This document shows positions 17,618-26,446 of a stretch of 64,000 nucleotides of DNA, piece by piece. The notes under the pieces are model-generated. The model worked only from the letters and a program-made list of their open reading frames with translations, was not told the origin of the DNA and did not search any database. Position numbers and translations under genes: made by a program. Position 1 is the stretch's first letter, and each line of letters begins with the position of its first letter. The DNA comes from Azospirillum lipoferum (GTDB lineage Bacteria > Pseudomonadota > Alphaproteobacteria > Azospirillales > Azospirillaceae): contig NZ_JALJXJ010000001.1 of the NCBI RefSeq assembly GCF_024170005.1, positions 496,001 through 560,000 of the forward strand. The letters run 5' to 3'.

Positions 17618-20230
17618 TCAGTCGCCGGCCCCGGCGCTGACGGTGTCGTCGGTGGTTTCCGGCTTGCTCTTGCCGAAACCGATGGTGGGGAAGACGTTGA
17701 TCAGCGCGGTGATGAAGGCGGCCAGATAGGGCAGCGATTGCACCACCAGCAGGCCCGACCACATGAAGGCGTCGCGGTTCTCATGGCCGAAGACCATGAC
17801 GATCGCCAGCGCCGCCCCCCACAGCGACACCAGCAGCACCAGTTCCTCCCGCGCCATCAGGAAGGCCTGCATCAGCGCCGGCTGGTTCTCGCATTTCGGC
17901 GTGCGGACGAAGGGTCTGCCAGAGGTGAACATGCCGAGCCACATGGCGCGGCCGACCGTGTGGGTCAGCGCCATGCCGGCTACCGCCGCGCCGACCTTGT
18001 CCCAGAATCCGCACTTCACCCGCGCCTCGTAGAGCCAGAGCGAGGCACCGACCTTGAAGGCGAAGACGCTGAGCGTCGGGATCATGAAGACGTTGGGTGG
18101 GAACTCGAAATATTTGGGGAAGGCCATCAGGCCGATGGACCACAGGATGCCGGCGATACCGAACACCATGTGGGCGGCGTCGGCGAACCAGGGCAACCAG
18201 CCGGTGATGAAATGATACTTCTGGCCGGCGGTCAGCTCCTTGGCTCCCGGCGACAGCTGACGCCAATGATGCTTCAGGATCTGCACGGCGCCATAGGCCC
18301 AGCGGAAACGCTGCGTCTTGTAGGCGGAGAAGCTGTCGGGAACCAGGCCCTTGCCGTAGCTCTCCGGCATGTAGACGGCCTCATAGCCATGCTCGAACAG
18401 GCGCAGGCCGAGGTCGGCATCCTCGGTGATGCACCATTCACCCCAGCGGCCGACCTTTTCCAGGGCCGACTTGCGGATGATGGTCATGGTGCCGTGCTGG
18501 ATGATCGCGTTGCGCTCGTTGCGCTGGATCATGCCGATGTGGAAGAAGCCAGCATATTCCCAGTTGGTCATGCGCTGGAACAGGTCGTGTTCCCATTCGC
18601 GGTAGTCCTGCGGCGACTGGACGAAGCCGACCTCCGGCCGGTTGAAGTGCGGGATGGTCGCCTTCAGCCAGTCGGGATGGACCTGATAGTCGCTGTCGAT
18701 GACGGCAATGTGTTCGGCGTCGGGTGCCGTTTGCGCCAGACCGAAGTTCAGCGCACCTGCCTTGAAGCCCGGCCAGTTGTCGAGGTGGAAGAAGCGGAAC
18801 TTCGGCCCCAGCTTCTTGCAGTATTCCTCGATCGGCCGCCAGACCGCCGGATCCTTGGTGTTGTTGTCCAGCAGCAGGACTTCGTAATTCGGGTAGTCGA
18901 GACGGGCCAGCGCGTCCAGCGTCTGCATGACCATGTGCGGCGGTTCGTTGTAGCAGGGCACATGGATCGACACCTTCGCGGCATTGGGCAGCGGGGCGGC
19001 GGAGCAGGGGACGAACTTGCGCTTGAACTTGTGCTGCCAGACGACCTCGGTCAGTTCCATGCCGTCGATCAGCATGACCGCGAACAGCACGAGCTGGCAG
19101 AAGATCAGCAGGCCCCAGGCGATTTCGGTGGTCAGTGCGAGGCCGGCGGCGGACGCTGCGCTGACGGTGAAGACCAGGACGGAGGCAACCGCCTGGATCA
19201 GCCCGCCGTAGAAGATCTGGCCGCCGATCTTCAGGTCGCTGCGGCGCCACAGGAAGAACACCAGCGGCAGGAAACCCAACGCCACGGCGGTGGCGCACTT
19301 GATCTCCCAGTTGCGGATCTCGTGCACCCCGCCGATCATCGGGAACTTCGGGTTGCGCTGATAGTCCCACAAGCCCCAGCTGGTGCCGGCCGTGCCCTCG
19401 ATCTCCCGCTTCCAGGGCTGATCGAAGGCCTCCATGATGAAGTAGTCGAGCTTGTTCTGGGCGGCGACGTTCAGGAAGTTGCGGATGAACTTGGCCTGGT
19501 TGACCTGGCTGGCCTCGGCGCCGCGGCGCCATGGGCCGTCGGCCGGCCAGCCGATCTCGCCGATCAGGATGTGCTTGTTGGGGTATTTCTGCTTCAGCTC
19601 GTTGAAGCGGAACATGGCGTAATCGACCGACTGGTCGACCGGCACGCCTTCCCAGTAGGGCAGCAGATGGACGGCGAGGAAATCGACCGCCTCCACCAGT
19701 TCCGGATGCTTCAGCCAGACGTGCCACGGTTCGGCGATGGAGACCGGGACGTTGACCTTCTTCTTCACCCGCTTGATGTAGTCGATGGCCTGCGGGACGG
19801 TCAGGTCGGCGCGCAGGATCGCCTCGTTGCCGACCAGCACGCGGCGGACGTTGCTGTTGGCGCGGGCGAGCTTGATCAGGCCGGCCAGTTCGGGCTCGTC
19901 GATCTCGGGCTTGCCGGTCGTCCAGGCGCCGGCAGTGACCGGCAGGCCATGCTTGCCGGCGATGGCCGCCACCATTTCCGAACCGTCGGTGGTCGAATAG
20001 GTGCGGACCGCCTTTACCGCGCCATCCAGCGCATCCATGTCCTTTTCGATGTCGTCGGCGGATGCCTTGTCACCCTTCGACGGGCTCTTGTCCGAATGGA
20101 AGGGGGTATAGGCGACGCCGGTGATGGCGCCGGCCCAGGACCGCTCGTCCACCGGACGGTTCCACAGCGCCCAGAAGGCGATGTTGCCGAGGATCACCAG
20201 GATCAGAACCGCAAAGGCCGATTTGCGCAT
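17618..20230 (-). CDS. Fused GH17-GT2 beta-glucan synthase (NdvB-type)
   Basis: 870 aa. The protein starts with a membrane anchor (residues 4-22). A periplasmic glycoside hydrolase family 17-like domain (about 35-310) follows, with likely catalytic glutamates E136 (VGNE) and E225 (GEIGWP). Two membrane helices come next, then a cytoplasmic family 2 glycosyltransferase (about 425-680) with DSD, TED and the processivity motif QRFRW, and five or so C-terminal helices. This architecture is that of Pseudomonas NdvB (PA1163), which makes cyclic beta-1,3-glucans. The GH17 part may act as transglycosylase that closes or branches the glucan. The product here is inferred. Confidence 0.88.
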   Translation of the reverse strand: MRKSAFAVLILVILGNIAFWALWNRPVDERSWAGAITGVAYTPFHSDKSPSKGDKASADDIEKDMDALDGAVKAVRTYSTTDGSEMVAAIAGKHGLPVTAGAWTTGKPEIDEPELAGLIKLARANSNVRRVLVGNEAILRADLTVPQAIDYIKRVKKKVNVPVSIAEPWHVWLKHPELVEAVDFLAVHLLPYWEGVPVDQSVDYAMFRFNELKQKYPNKHILIGEIGWPADGPWRRGAEASQVNQAKFIRNFLNVAAQNKLDYFIMEAFDQPWKREIEGTAGTSWGLWDYQRNPKFPMIGGVHEIRNWEIKCATAVALGFLPLVFFLWRRSDLKIGGQIFYGGLIQAVASVLVFTVSAASAAGLALTTEIAWGLLIFCQLVLFAVMLIDGMELTEVVWQHKFKRKFVPCSAAPLPNAAKVSIHVPCYNEPPHMVMQTLDALARLDYPNYEVLLLDNNTKDPAVWRPIEEYCKKLGPKFRFFHLDNWPGFKAGALNFGLAQTAPDAEHIAVIDSDYQVHPDWLKATIPHFNRPEVGFVQSPQDYREWEHDLFQRMTNWEYAGFFHIGMIQRNERNAIIQHGTMTIIRKSALEKVGRWGEWCITEDADLGLRLFEHGYEAVYMPESYGKGLVPDSFSAYKTQRFRWAYGAVQILKHHWRQLSPGAKELTAGQKYHFITGWLPWFADAAHMVFGIAGILWSIGLMAFPKYFEFPPNVFMIPTLSVFAFKVGASLWLYEARVKCGFWDKVGAAVAGMALTHTVGRAMWLGMFTSGRPFVRTPKCENQPALMQAFLMAREELVLLVSLWGAALAIVMVFGHENRDAFMWSGLLVVQSLPYLAAFITALINVFPTIGFGKSKPETTDDTVSAGAGD

Positions 20231-20486
20231 GTGGGTCGTTCTCGCTCGCCGCACCAGAAAACATGGATGCGGCCCGCGGAAATGGCGCAAGGGGATCGTT
20301 GCCGCCCCGACCATTGCCTCGGACCGAACTCTATAATCGTCCAACGAATGCCGCTGCGCCGTATGGCCGGCGCGCACAGCCTTCTATACAAGCTTCGCGG
20401 TTGCCCCGCCACTGCCGGCTACAACAGAGCAGCCTCCGGATTATTCCGGGATGATGCTTCCGGGCAGCGCCAGAGAGGAGTGAAGC

Positions 20487-20897
20487 ATGTTTTCCCTTAA
20501 CGAACGGCTACAGGCAGATACCCGCCTTGTGACCGATCTGCGGCTCTGCCGGGTCCTGCTGATGAACAACCGGCTGTGGCCGTGGCTGATCCTGGTGCCG
20601 ATGCGGGAGGATGCGGTGGAGATCCACCGGCTGGGGGAGGCCGATCAATTGACGCTGATGCGGGAAATCGCTCTGGCGTCCCGCGTGGTGGAGCGGCTGT
20701 TCGCGCCGGACAAGATGAATGTCGGGGCTTTGGGCAACATGGTGCCGCAGTTGCACGTCCATGTGATCGGGCGGACGCGCGGAGATCCGGCATGGCCGGG
20801 TCCGGTCTGGGGCTCCGGCCATGCAGAGCCGTATGAACCGGCGGAGGCTGCGGCACTCGTTGATCAGCTGGCGGAAGCATTGCGGGCCAACGAGTGA
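20487..20897 (+). CDS. HIT-family nucleotide hydrolase/transferase
   Basis: 136 aa. It contains the histidine-triad segment QLHVHVIGR with H90 and H92, and conserved upstream strands (LILVPMRED). HIT proteins hydrolyse or transfer nucleotides on phosphate-linked substrates. The third His of a canonical HxHxH triad is replaced (I94 instead of H), as is common in the bacterial QLHxHVI subgroup. The GAGAGGAG site at 20471-20478 fits the ATG. It is divergent from the glucan synthase across 256 bp. Confidence 0.9.
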   Translation: MFSLNERLQADTRLVTDLRLCRVLLMNNRLWPWLILVPMREDAVEIHRLGEADQLTLMREIALASRVVERLFAPDKMNVGALGNMVPQLHVHVIGRTRGDPAWPGPVWGSGHAEPYEPAEAAALVDQLAEALRANE

Positions 20898-20907
20898 ATT
20901 TGGCGCG

Positions 20908-20932
20908 TGAACTTTGCCGAGGCTGGGGTGTT
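20908..20932 (+). promoter_or_regulatory. EcfG-like general stress promoter candidate
   Basis: TGAAC-N17-GTT, 35 bp upstream of a small hydrophilic protein gene. The alphaproteobacterial sigma-EcfG consensus is GGAAC-N16/17-GTT, so only the first base differs. Genes for small hydrophilic proteins are typical targets. Confidence 0.4.
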
Positions 20933-20967
20933 TGTGTGGTCAACCAGCTTTACGGGAGACCGCTGCC

Positions 20968-21165
20968 ATGGCCGATCAGGATCGCTCCAAATCCGTAACC
21001 TCCGACGCTTCGTCGGACGCCGCACAGCGAATCGAGGACAAGCTGGTCGACAAGACCGGCAAGGCCTCCGGCGATCCCGATAAGCCCGTCCAAAAGAAAT
21101 GGGAGGAGATGGGCGAGCGGGAGGAGATCATCGAGCAGACCCAGCGGGAGGGTGGCAGGGACTGA
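20968..21165 (+). CDS. Small hydrophilic protein, probably stress-related
   Basis: 65 aa, with GGGAG at 20954-20958. It is strongly charged (Asp, Glu, Lys, Arg) with no hydrophobic core, membrane helix or Cys, and is probably disordered (KPVQKKWEEMGEREEI). The family is not recognised. Its composition and the EcfG-like promoter directly upstream suggest a general stress role, which is inference. Confidence 0.65.
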   Translation: MADQDRSKSVTSDASSDAAQRIEDKLVDKTGKASGDPDKPVQKKWEEMGEREEIIEQTQREGGRD

Positions 21166-21201
21166 GCCGTCCCGGAGGTGCCTGCGCCATGTCCACTTCC
21201 T

Positions 21202-21233
21202 GACCCTCTCCCTTCTTCCGGCGGGGGAGGGTC
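21202..21233. repeat. Inverted repeat / hairpin between convergent genes
   Basis: An 11-bp stem (GACCCTCTCCC with GGGGGAGGGTC, one G-U pair) with a 10-nt loop, between the convergent small protein gene and HEAT-ACT gene. No T-tract is seen. It may terminate both, or be one copy of a dispersed CTCTCCC-type intergenic element. Confidence 0.5.
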
Positions 21234-21247
21234 GGTGGCGCTCGCCC

Positions 21248-22201
21248 CTACCGCTTCACAGTGCAGGTCAGCGCCAGCACGTCCGCCGCCTTGTCCAGGT
21301 CGTCGGCGCGGACCAGCACATAGTCGGTGTTGTAGGTGGAGATTGCGAAGATCGGCAGATGGGCCTGGGCCAGCGGCACGGCGATGCGGGCCAGGACGCC
21401 GAACAGGGAGAAATCGAGGACGCCCTCCACCCGGAAGGCGCGCCAGCCGCGTTCGGCCTTCACGCCATCGGGCACACGCTCCTCGCGGCAGAGGATCGAC
21501 AGTTCCTCGCCGCTGCGGGTGGCGCCGACCAGCGGGTCGGTCCAATCGAGCCAATCGGGCAGTCCGCCGCCCGGCGGTAACTGGGCCACTGCCAGACGAT
21601 CGGGCAGGATCGTCAGGGTAAGACCGGTCTGTTCGCGCACCAGGGCGGCGGTCAGCGTCGCCTCGTCCACCTCGAAGGGTTTCAGGATGCGCCGGGCACG
21701 GGCGACGAGCGACGGTACGCCGGAGCGCATGGCGCGGCCCAGCATCTCCGCCGAGGTGGCGCGCAGGCCGGCGTCAGATTCGGCAAGATCGACCACGGCT
21801 TGCAACGCGCTGGTCTGGACGATGCGGCTGGGGCTGTTCTCGAACCAGTCGGCCAGCAGGACGGCGGCGCGGTGGCGCTGCTCCTCGGTCATGGTCAGGC
21901 GCGGCACGATCTGGGCGATGTGCCAGCGGACTTCCGCCTGTTCGATGGCGACGGCGTCGGTCAGCAGATGCTCGACGTAAGAGTCGAGCCAACCGGGATT
22001 GCCGCGTGACACCCGTTCCAGCGCATCGGCGGCGCGCATGCGCACGCTGGCATTGTGGTCGAACAGGCAGCCTACCAATTCGGCCAGCTTGCCGCGGTCG
22101 GCGGATACTTCGTCGGCAACGGAGGGAGCGTCGCCGACCGCCCGCCGGTCGCCAATCGCCAGCCGGCGAGCGAGCGAGGCGTTGCGGATCAGGTCATCCA
22201 T
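21248..22201 (-). CDS. HEAT-repeat / ACT-domain fusion protein
   Basis: 317 aa. Residues about 15-172 are helical HEAT-like repeats (VRMRAADALERVSRGNPGW; SRIVQTSALQAVVDLAES). From about residue 188 the sequence is a complete CASTOR-type ACT protein (LTILPDRLAVAQLPP, ERGWRAFRVEGVLDFS, FAISTYNTDYVLVRADDL). Both parts are normally separate proteins of about 170 and 130 aa. ACT domains of this group bind small ligands such as amino acids. Its ATG lies 1 bp after the mfd stop, so it is coupled to mfd. The join (RRILKPFEVDEATL) is in frame with no visible break. No function is assigned. Confidence 0.8.
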   Translation of the reverse strand: MDDLIRNASLARRLAIGDRRAVGDAPSVADEVSADRGKLAELVGCLFDHNASVRMRAADALERVSRGNPGWLDSYVEHLLTDAVAIEQAEVRWHIAQIVPRLTMTEEQRHRAAVLLADWFENSPSRIVQTSALQAVVDLAESDAGLRATSAEMLGRAMRSGVPSLVARARRILKPFEVDEATLTAALVREQTGLTLTILPDRLAVAQLPPGGGLPDWLDWTDPLVGATRSGEELSILCREERVPDGVKAERGWRAFRVEGVLDFSLFGVLARIAVPLAQAHLPIFAISTYNTDYVLVRADDLDKAADVLALTCTVKR

Positions 22202-22202
22202 C

Positions 22203-25200
22203 TCAACGCCGTCCGGTTGGACGGCCGAAGCGCGACGGCGTGCCGAAACGCGACGCGATCTTGGCACCGGTCGGCTTCGGCGGCGGCGGAGGAGGGGGCG
22301 GCGGGGTTTCGCCGCGCGGCACGCCACCGCCGGACGCCATCTCTGCCAGATCCTTCACCAGTTTCTGGACGCTGCGGACGCGGGCCTGCGGATCGGGCCA
22401 TTCGCGGCTGTAGACCAGCTTATGGTCGGGCCGAAGCTTCATCAGCGTCAGATGCTGGGCGATGTAGGTGAGCAGCTTGGCCGGCTCCGCATAGAAATTG
22501 TCGTGGAATGCCAGCACCAGCCCCTTCGGCCCTGCATCGACCCGGTCGATGTTGGCCTGTTTGCACCAGCGCTTGATGGTGACGACGTCCAGCAGGTTCT
22601 CCACCTCCTCCGGCAGCTTGCCGAAGCGGTCGATCAGCTCGGCGGCGAAGCCGTCGACCTCGGCCCGGTCGACCAGATCGGCGATGCGGCGGTAGAGCGA
22701 CAGCCGCACCGTCAGGTCGGGGACGTAGCTTTCCGGGATCAGAACCGGCGTGCCCAGGTTGATCTGCGGCACCCACTCCTGCGCCGCCGCCGCGGCGACC
22801 GCACCCTCCTGCATCGCGGCGCGGGCGTTGGCGACGGCCTCCTCCAGCATCTGCTGGTAAAGCTCGACACCGACCTCGCGCACCTGACCCGATTGTTCCT
22901 CGCCCAGCAGGTTGCCGGCACCGCGGATGTCCATGTCGTGGCTGGCGAGCTGGAAGCCGGCGCCCAGGCTGTCCAGCGTTTCGATGACGTGCAGGCGCTG
23001 CTGGGCCGTGGCGTTCAGCGGCTTGTTGGGCGCGTAGGTCAGATAGGCGTAGCCGCGCTTCTTCGACCGGCCGACGCGGCCGCGGATCTGGTAGAGCTGC
23101 GCCAGACCGAACAGGTCGGCACGGTGGACGATCAGCGTGTTGGCGTTGGGGATGTCGAGGCCGCTTTCGATGATGTTGGTGGCGAGCAGCACCTCGAACT
23201 TGCCCTCGTCGAAGGCGGTCATCACATCTTCCAGTTCGCTGGCCGGCATCTGGCCGTGGGCGGTGACGATCTTGACCTCCGGCACCAAGTCGCGCACCCG
23301 CTCCGCCACCTTCGTCAGATCCTCGATGCGCGGACAGACATAGAAGGTCTGGCCGCCGCGATAATGCTCGCGCAGGATCGCCTCGCGGATTACCACCGGG
23401 TCGTAGGGCAGGACGAAGGTGCGCACGGCCAGACGGTCGACCGGCGGGGTGGCGATCAGCGACAGCTCGCGAACGCCGGACAGCGCCATCTGCAGGGTGC
23501 GCGGGATCGGCGTGGCGGTCAGCGTCAGCACATGGATGTCGGCGCGCAGTTCCTTCAGCCGCTCCTTCTGCTTCACGCCGAAATGCTGCTCCTCGTCGAC
23601 GATGACCATGCCGAGCCGCTTGAAGTCGAGGCCCTTGGCGAGCAGGGCATGGGTGCCGACGACGATGTCGGCCGTGCCCTCCGCCAACTCCTTCTTGACC
23701 AGCGTCTGTTCGCGGGCGGTGACCATGCGCGACAGCTGCACGACGCGCACCGGCAAGCCATTGAAACGGGTGGAGAAGGTGCGGAAATGCTGGCGGGCGA
23801 GCAGGGTGGTCGGCACGACGACGGCGACCTGCTTGCCGCTCATCGCCACCATGAAGGCGGCACGGAGCGCCACCTCGGTCTTGCCGAAGCCGACATCGCC
23901 GCAGACCAGCCGGTCCATCGGTCGGCCGCTGCCGAGGTCGGTAAAGATGTCCTCGATGGCCTTCAGCTGGTCGTCGGTCTCGGGGTAGGGGAAGCGGGCG
24001 GCGAATTCCTGATAGACCCCCTCCGGTGTCAGCACCGGGTCGGCCTTCTTCAGCATGCGCTCCGCTGCGATCTTCAGCAGAGCCTCGGCCATATCCTTCA
24101 GGCGCTTCTTGACCCGCGCCTTGCGGCCCTGCCAGCCGGCGCCGCCCAGCTTGTCGAGCTGGACATTGGCGTCCTCCGAGCCGTAGCGGGAGAGCACCTC
24201 GATGTTCTCGACCGGGACATACAGCTTGTCGCCGCCCTCATAGATCAGGCGCAGGCAGTCGTGCGGCGCGCCGGTGACCTCCAGCGTCTCCAGCCCGTCA
24301 TAGCGGCCAATGCCGTGATCCATGTGGACGACGATGTCGCCCTCATGCAGGGCCGAATGCTCGGCGATGAAGTTGGCAGCCTTGCGTTTCTTCTTGGCCG
24401 GGCGGACCAGACGGTCGCCGAGGATGTCCTGTTCGGTGATGACGGCGAGATCGGCGGAAATGAAGCCGTGCTCCATCCCCAGCACGATGGTGCCGATGAT
24501 GCCGCGGTCGAAGCGGCGGACATCCTCCATGCTCTCCGCCGGCTCCAGGCCGGGGATGCCATGGTCGGCCAGCACATTGGACAGGCGGTCGCGCGATCCG
24601 GCGGAATAGCCGGCGATCAGCACCCGGCGCCCGTCGGCGCGCAGCGCGCGGATATGGTCCTTCACCGAGTCGAAGACGTTCACGTCGGGGCGGTTGCGCT
24701 CCTCGGCGAAGTCGTGGCCGCGCCTGCCGCCGGCGTCGACCGTCCCCTTGATGCCGGGGGGTGTCGAAAAGATCTGGAGTTGCGCCACCGCACGCTCCGC
24801 CATCAGGGCATCCCAACCGGTGGAGTCGAGGAACATCGAGGAGACTGGCACCGGCTTGTAGACCGGCGATCCCGCCCGCTTCTCGATGGCCATCATCGAA
24901 TCGCGCGAGGTATGGAAATCGACGATCTGGGCGATGCGGGCGTCGCGCGCCTCGTTGGCCTGATGGTCCAGGCTGACGATGCCGCGTGGCAGATAGTCCA
25001 GCACCGTGTCCATGCTCTCGTGGAACAGCGGCAGCCAATGCTCCATCCCGCCATAGGAGCGGCCGGCGGAGATCGCCTCGTAGAGCGGATCGTCGTCGGT
25101 GACCGCACCGAACAGCTCGCGGTAGCCGGAGCGGAAGCGGGCGATCCCGGCATCGTCGAGGAAGACCTCCGACATCGGCTTCAGCTCGACCTTGTCGCGC

Positions 25201-25841
25201 TTGTCGGTGGTGCGCTGGGTCATCGGATCGAAGGCGCGCACCCCCTCCAGCTCGTCGCCGAACAGGTCGAGGCGTAGCGGTTCCTCCGTCCCCGGCGGGA
25301 ACAGGTCGACGATGCCGCCGCGCACCGCGAACTCGCCCGGCTCCCGCACCGTCTGGGCGCGGGTATAGCCGTTGCCGGCGAGGTAGCGTTGCAGCTTCTC
25401 CAGGTCGATCCGGTCGCGCAGCTTGGCGGTGAAGACCGCATCCTTGAAGGCGCTGCGCGGCGGCACCTTCTGCACCACGGCGTTGACCGTGGTCAGCACG
25501 ATCAGCGGGGCCAGACCGTCGCGGTTCGCCGCCGCGTCGCGCCGGGCGATCAGGCGGGTCAGCGTGTCGATGCGCCGGGCGACGATGCCGCCGTTCGGCG
25601 ACACCCGGTCATAGGGCAGGCAGTCCCAGGCCGGGAAGGTCATCACCTCCAGCTTCGGCGCGAAGAAGGCCAGCGCTTCCGCCAGCAGGGCGCAACGCGT
25701 GTCGTCCAGCGCCACATGCAACAGGCCGTAGCCGCCGGCCTTCTGCGCAAGCTCCGCCAGGATGCGGGCATCATGACCCTCGGGCGCGCCGCCGATCAGG
25801 AGACGGCCGGCGCGGCCGGGCTGGAGATCGTAACTGACCAA
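22203..25841 (-). CDS. mfd: Transcription-repair coupling factor Mfd
   Basis: 1212 aa. Mfd displaces RNA polymerase stalled at lesions and recruits UvrA. The UvrB-homology region is at the N-terminus, the RNA polymerase interaction domain near residues 490-560 (EGDIVVHMDHGIGRYDGL), and the RecG-like translocase follows with GDVGFGKTEVA and DEEQHFGVKQKE, then the C-terminal TRCF domain. The tail carries a run of nine prolines. The start is uncertain: TTG at 25841 gives a normal N-terminus but has no clear ribosome site, and the frame is open further up toward sdhE. sdhE lies immediately upstream on the same strand. Confidence 0.96.
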   Translation of the reverse strand: MVSYDLQPGRAGRLLIGGAPEGHDARILAELAQKAGGYGLLHVALDDTRCALLAEALAFFAPKLEVMTFPAWDCLPYDRVSPNGGIVARRIDTLTRLIARRDAAANRDGLAPLIVLTTVNAVVQKVPPRSAFKDAVFTAKLRDRIDLEKLQRYLAGNGYTRAQTVREPGEFAVRGGIVDLFPPGTEEPLRLDLFGDELEGVRAFDPMTQRTTDKRDKVELKPMSEVFLDDAGIARFRSGYRELFGAVTDDDPLYEAISAGRSYGGMEHWLPLFHESMDTVLDYLPRGIVSLDHQANEARDARIAQIVDFHTSRDSMMAIEKRAGSPVYKPVPVSSMFLDSTGWDALMAERAVAQLQIFSTPPGIKGTVDAGGRRGHDFAEERNRPDVNVFDSVKDHIRALRADGRRVLIAGYSAGSRDRLSNVLADHGIPGLEPAESMEDVRRFDRGIIGTIVLGMEHGFISADLAVITEQDILGDRLVRPAKKKRKAANFIAEHSALHEGDIVVHMDHGIGRYDGLETLEVTGAPHDCLRLIYEGGDKLYVPVENIEVLSRYGSEDANVQLDKLGGAGWQGRKARVKKRLKDMAEALLKIAAERMLKKADPVLTPEGVYQEFAARFPYPETDDQLKAIEDIFTDLGSGRPMDRLVCGDVGFGKTEVALRAAFMVAMSGKQVAVVVPTTLLARQHFRTFSTRFNGLPVRVVQLSRMVTAREQTLVKKELAEGTADIVVGTHALLAKGLDFKRLGMVIVDEEQHFGVKQKERLKELRADIHVLTLTATPIPRTLQMALSGVRELSLIATPPVDRLAVRTFVLPYDPVVIREAILREHYRGGQTFYVCPRIEDLTKVAERVRDLVPEVKIVTAHGQMPASELEDVMTAFDEGKFEVLLATNIIESGLDIPNANTLIVHRADLFGLAQLYQIRGRVGRSKKRGYAYLTYAPNKPLNATAQQRLHVIETLDSLGAGFQLASHDMDIRGAGNLLGEEQSGQVREVGVELYQQMLEEAVANARAAMQEGAVAAAAAQEWVPQINLGTPVLIPESYVPDLTVRLSLYRRIADLVDRAEVDGFAAELIDRFGKLPEEVENLLDVVTIKRWCKQANIDRVDAGPKGLVLAFHDNFYAEPAKLLTYIAQHLTLMKLRPDHKLVYSREWPDPQARVRSVQKLVKDLAEMASGGGVPRGETPPPPPPPPPKPTGAKIASRFGTPSRFGRPTGRR

Positions 25842-25903
25842 AGGAGGATGCCTCGGAGATGCGGGGGACAGGCTGGGAACGTCGGGGGCCTTGACCGGCT
25901 CCG

Positions 25904-26212
25904 TCAGGAGCCCTGACGTGGTGTGTATCGGAACGCCGTCAACAGGCGCATCACGTCAGTGTCATGCTCCGCCGGGACAGGCTCGCGCCCGGACATCCAG
26001 TCATAGAGGTCAGGATCGCCAAGTTCCAGCAACGCCTCGAAGCGGTCGAGCATGGCGTGGTCGAACCCGCCGACATGGGCGTCGGCGAAGCTGCCCATCA
26101 GCAGGTCCATTTCCCGTGTGCCGCGGTGCCAGGAGCGGAAGCGCAGCCGCTTGCGCCGGTTTTCGAGCGATTCGGCCTTCTCGGGAGCCGACTGGATGCC
26201 GTTTTCGGTCAT
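25904..26212 (-). CDS. sdhE: FAD assembly factor SdhE
   Basis: 102 aa. SdhE promotes covalent attachment of FAD to the succinate dehydrogenase flavoprotein. The conserved RGTRE motif (in WHRGTREMDLLMGSFAD) and the later DPDLYDWMSGR are diagnostic. It has a slightly longer N-terminus than E. coli SdhE. It is first in an sdhE-mfd-HEAT/ACT operon, an arrangement shared by many alphaproteobacteria. Confidence 0.95.
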   Translation of the reverse strand: MTENGIQSAPEKAESLENRRKRLRFRSWHRGTREMDLLMGSFADAHVGGFDHAMLDRFEALLELGDPDLYDWMSGREPVPAEHDTDVMRLLTAFRYTPRQGS

Positions 26213-26371
26213 TGCTGTCCAACGTCAAAAGCCCCCAGCGCCACCAGCGGCGAAGGGGGAACCATTCAGGAACCCCATCCTGCACGGGCCGGCGCGGCGA
26301 TGCAACCTTGGCTGCCTGCCTTGCCCCCGGCTTGACCCTGCGCAGGGGATGTCCTATCTGCCCAATGGCCC

Positions 26372-26424
26372 GCGGGGACGGCCCCGCCAATTGAAAGAGG
26401 GTACCGGGTGGGGACGACCCCGCC
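26372..26424 (+). ncRNA. Guanidine-II (mini-ykkC) riboswitch
   Basis: Two GC-rich hairpins, each capped by an ACGR tetraloop, precede a guanidinium exporter gene. Hairpin 1: GCGGGG (26372-26377), loop ACGG, CCCCGC (26382-26387). Hairpin 2: GGTGGGG (26407-26413), loop ACGA, CCCCGCC (26418-26424), with one G-U pair. A 19-nt linker separates them. Paired ACGR hairpins upstream of sugE define the mini-ykkC class, which binds guanidinium and turns on translation. The GGAGG ribosome site at 26435-26439 lies 10 nt past the second hairpin. Confidence 0.9.
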
Positions 26425-26446
26425 ATTCCAGGACGGAGGCACCGTC

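Noticed and set aside
17267..20500. 1077-codon open frame opposite the glucan synthase
   Set aside because: Composition is that of a reverse-complement shadow; the minus strand encodes recognisable GH17 and GT2 motifs.
22203..22330. Proline codon run near the mfd 3' end as a possible repeat or frameshift signal
   Set aside because: The frame continues through it to a normal stop just before the next start; a proline-rich C-terminal tail is the simplest reading.
21999..25277. 1092-codon open frame opposite mfd
   Set aside because: Shadow of mfd, no recognisable domains, and mfd motifs are intact on the minus strand.
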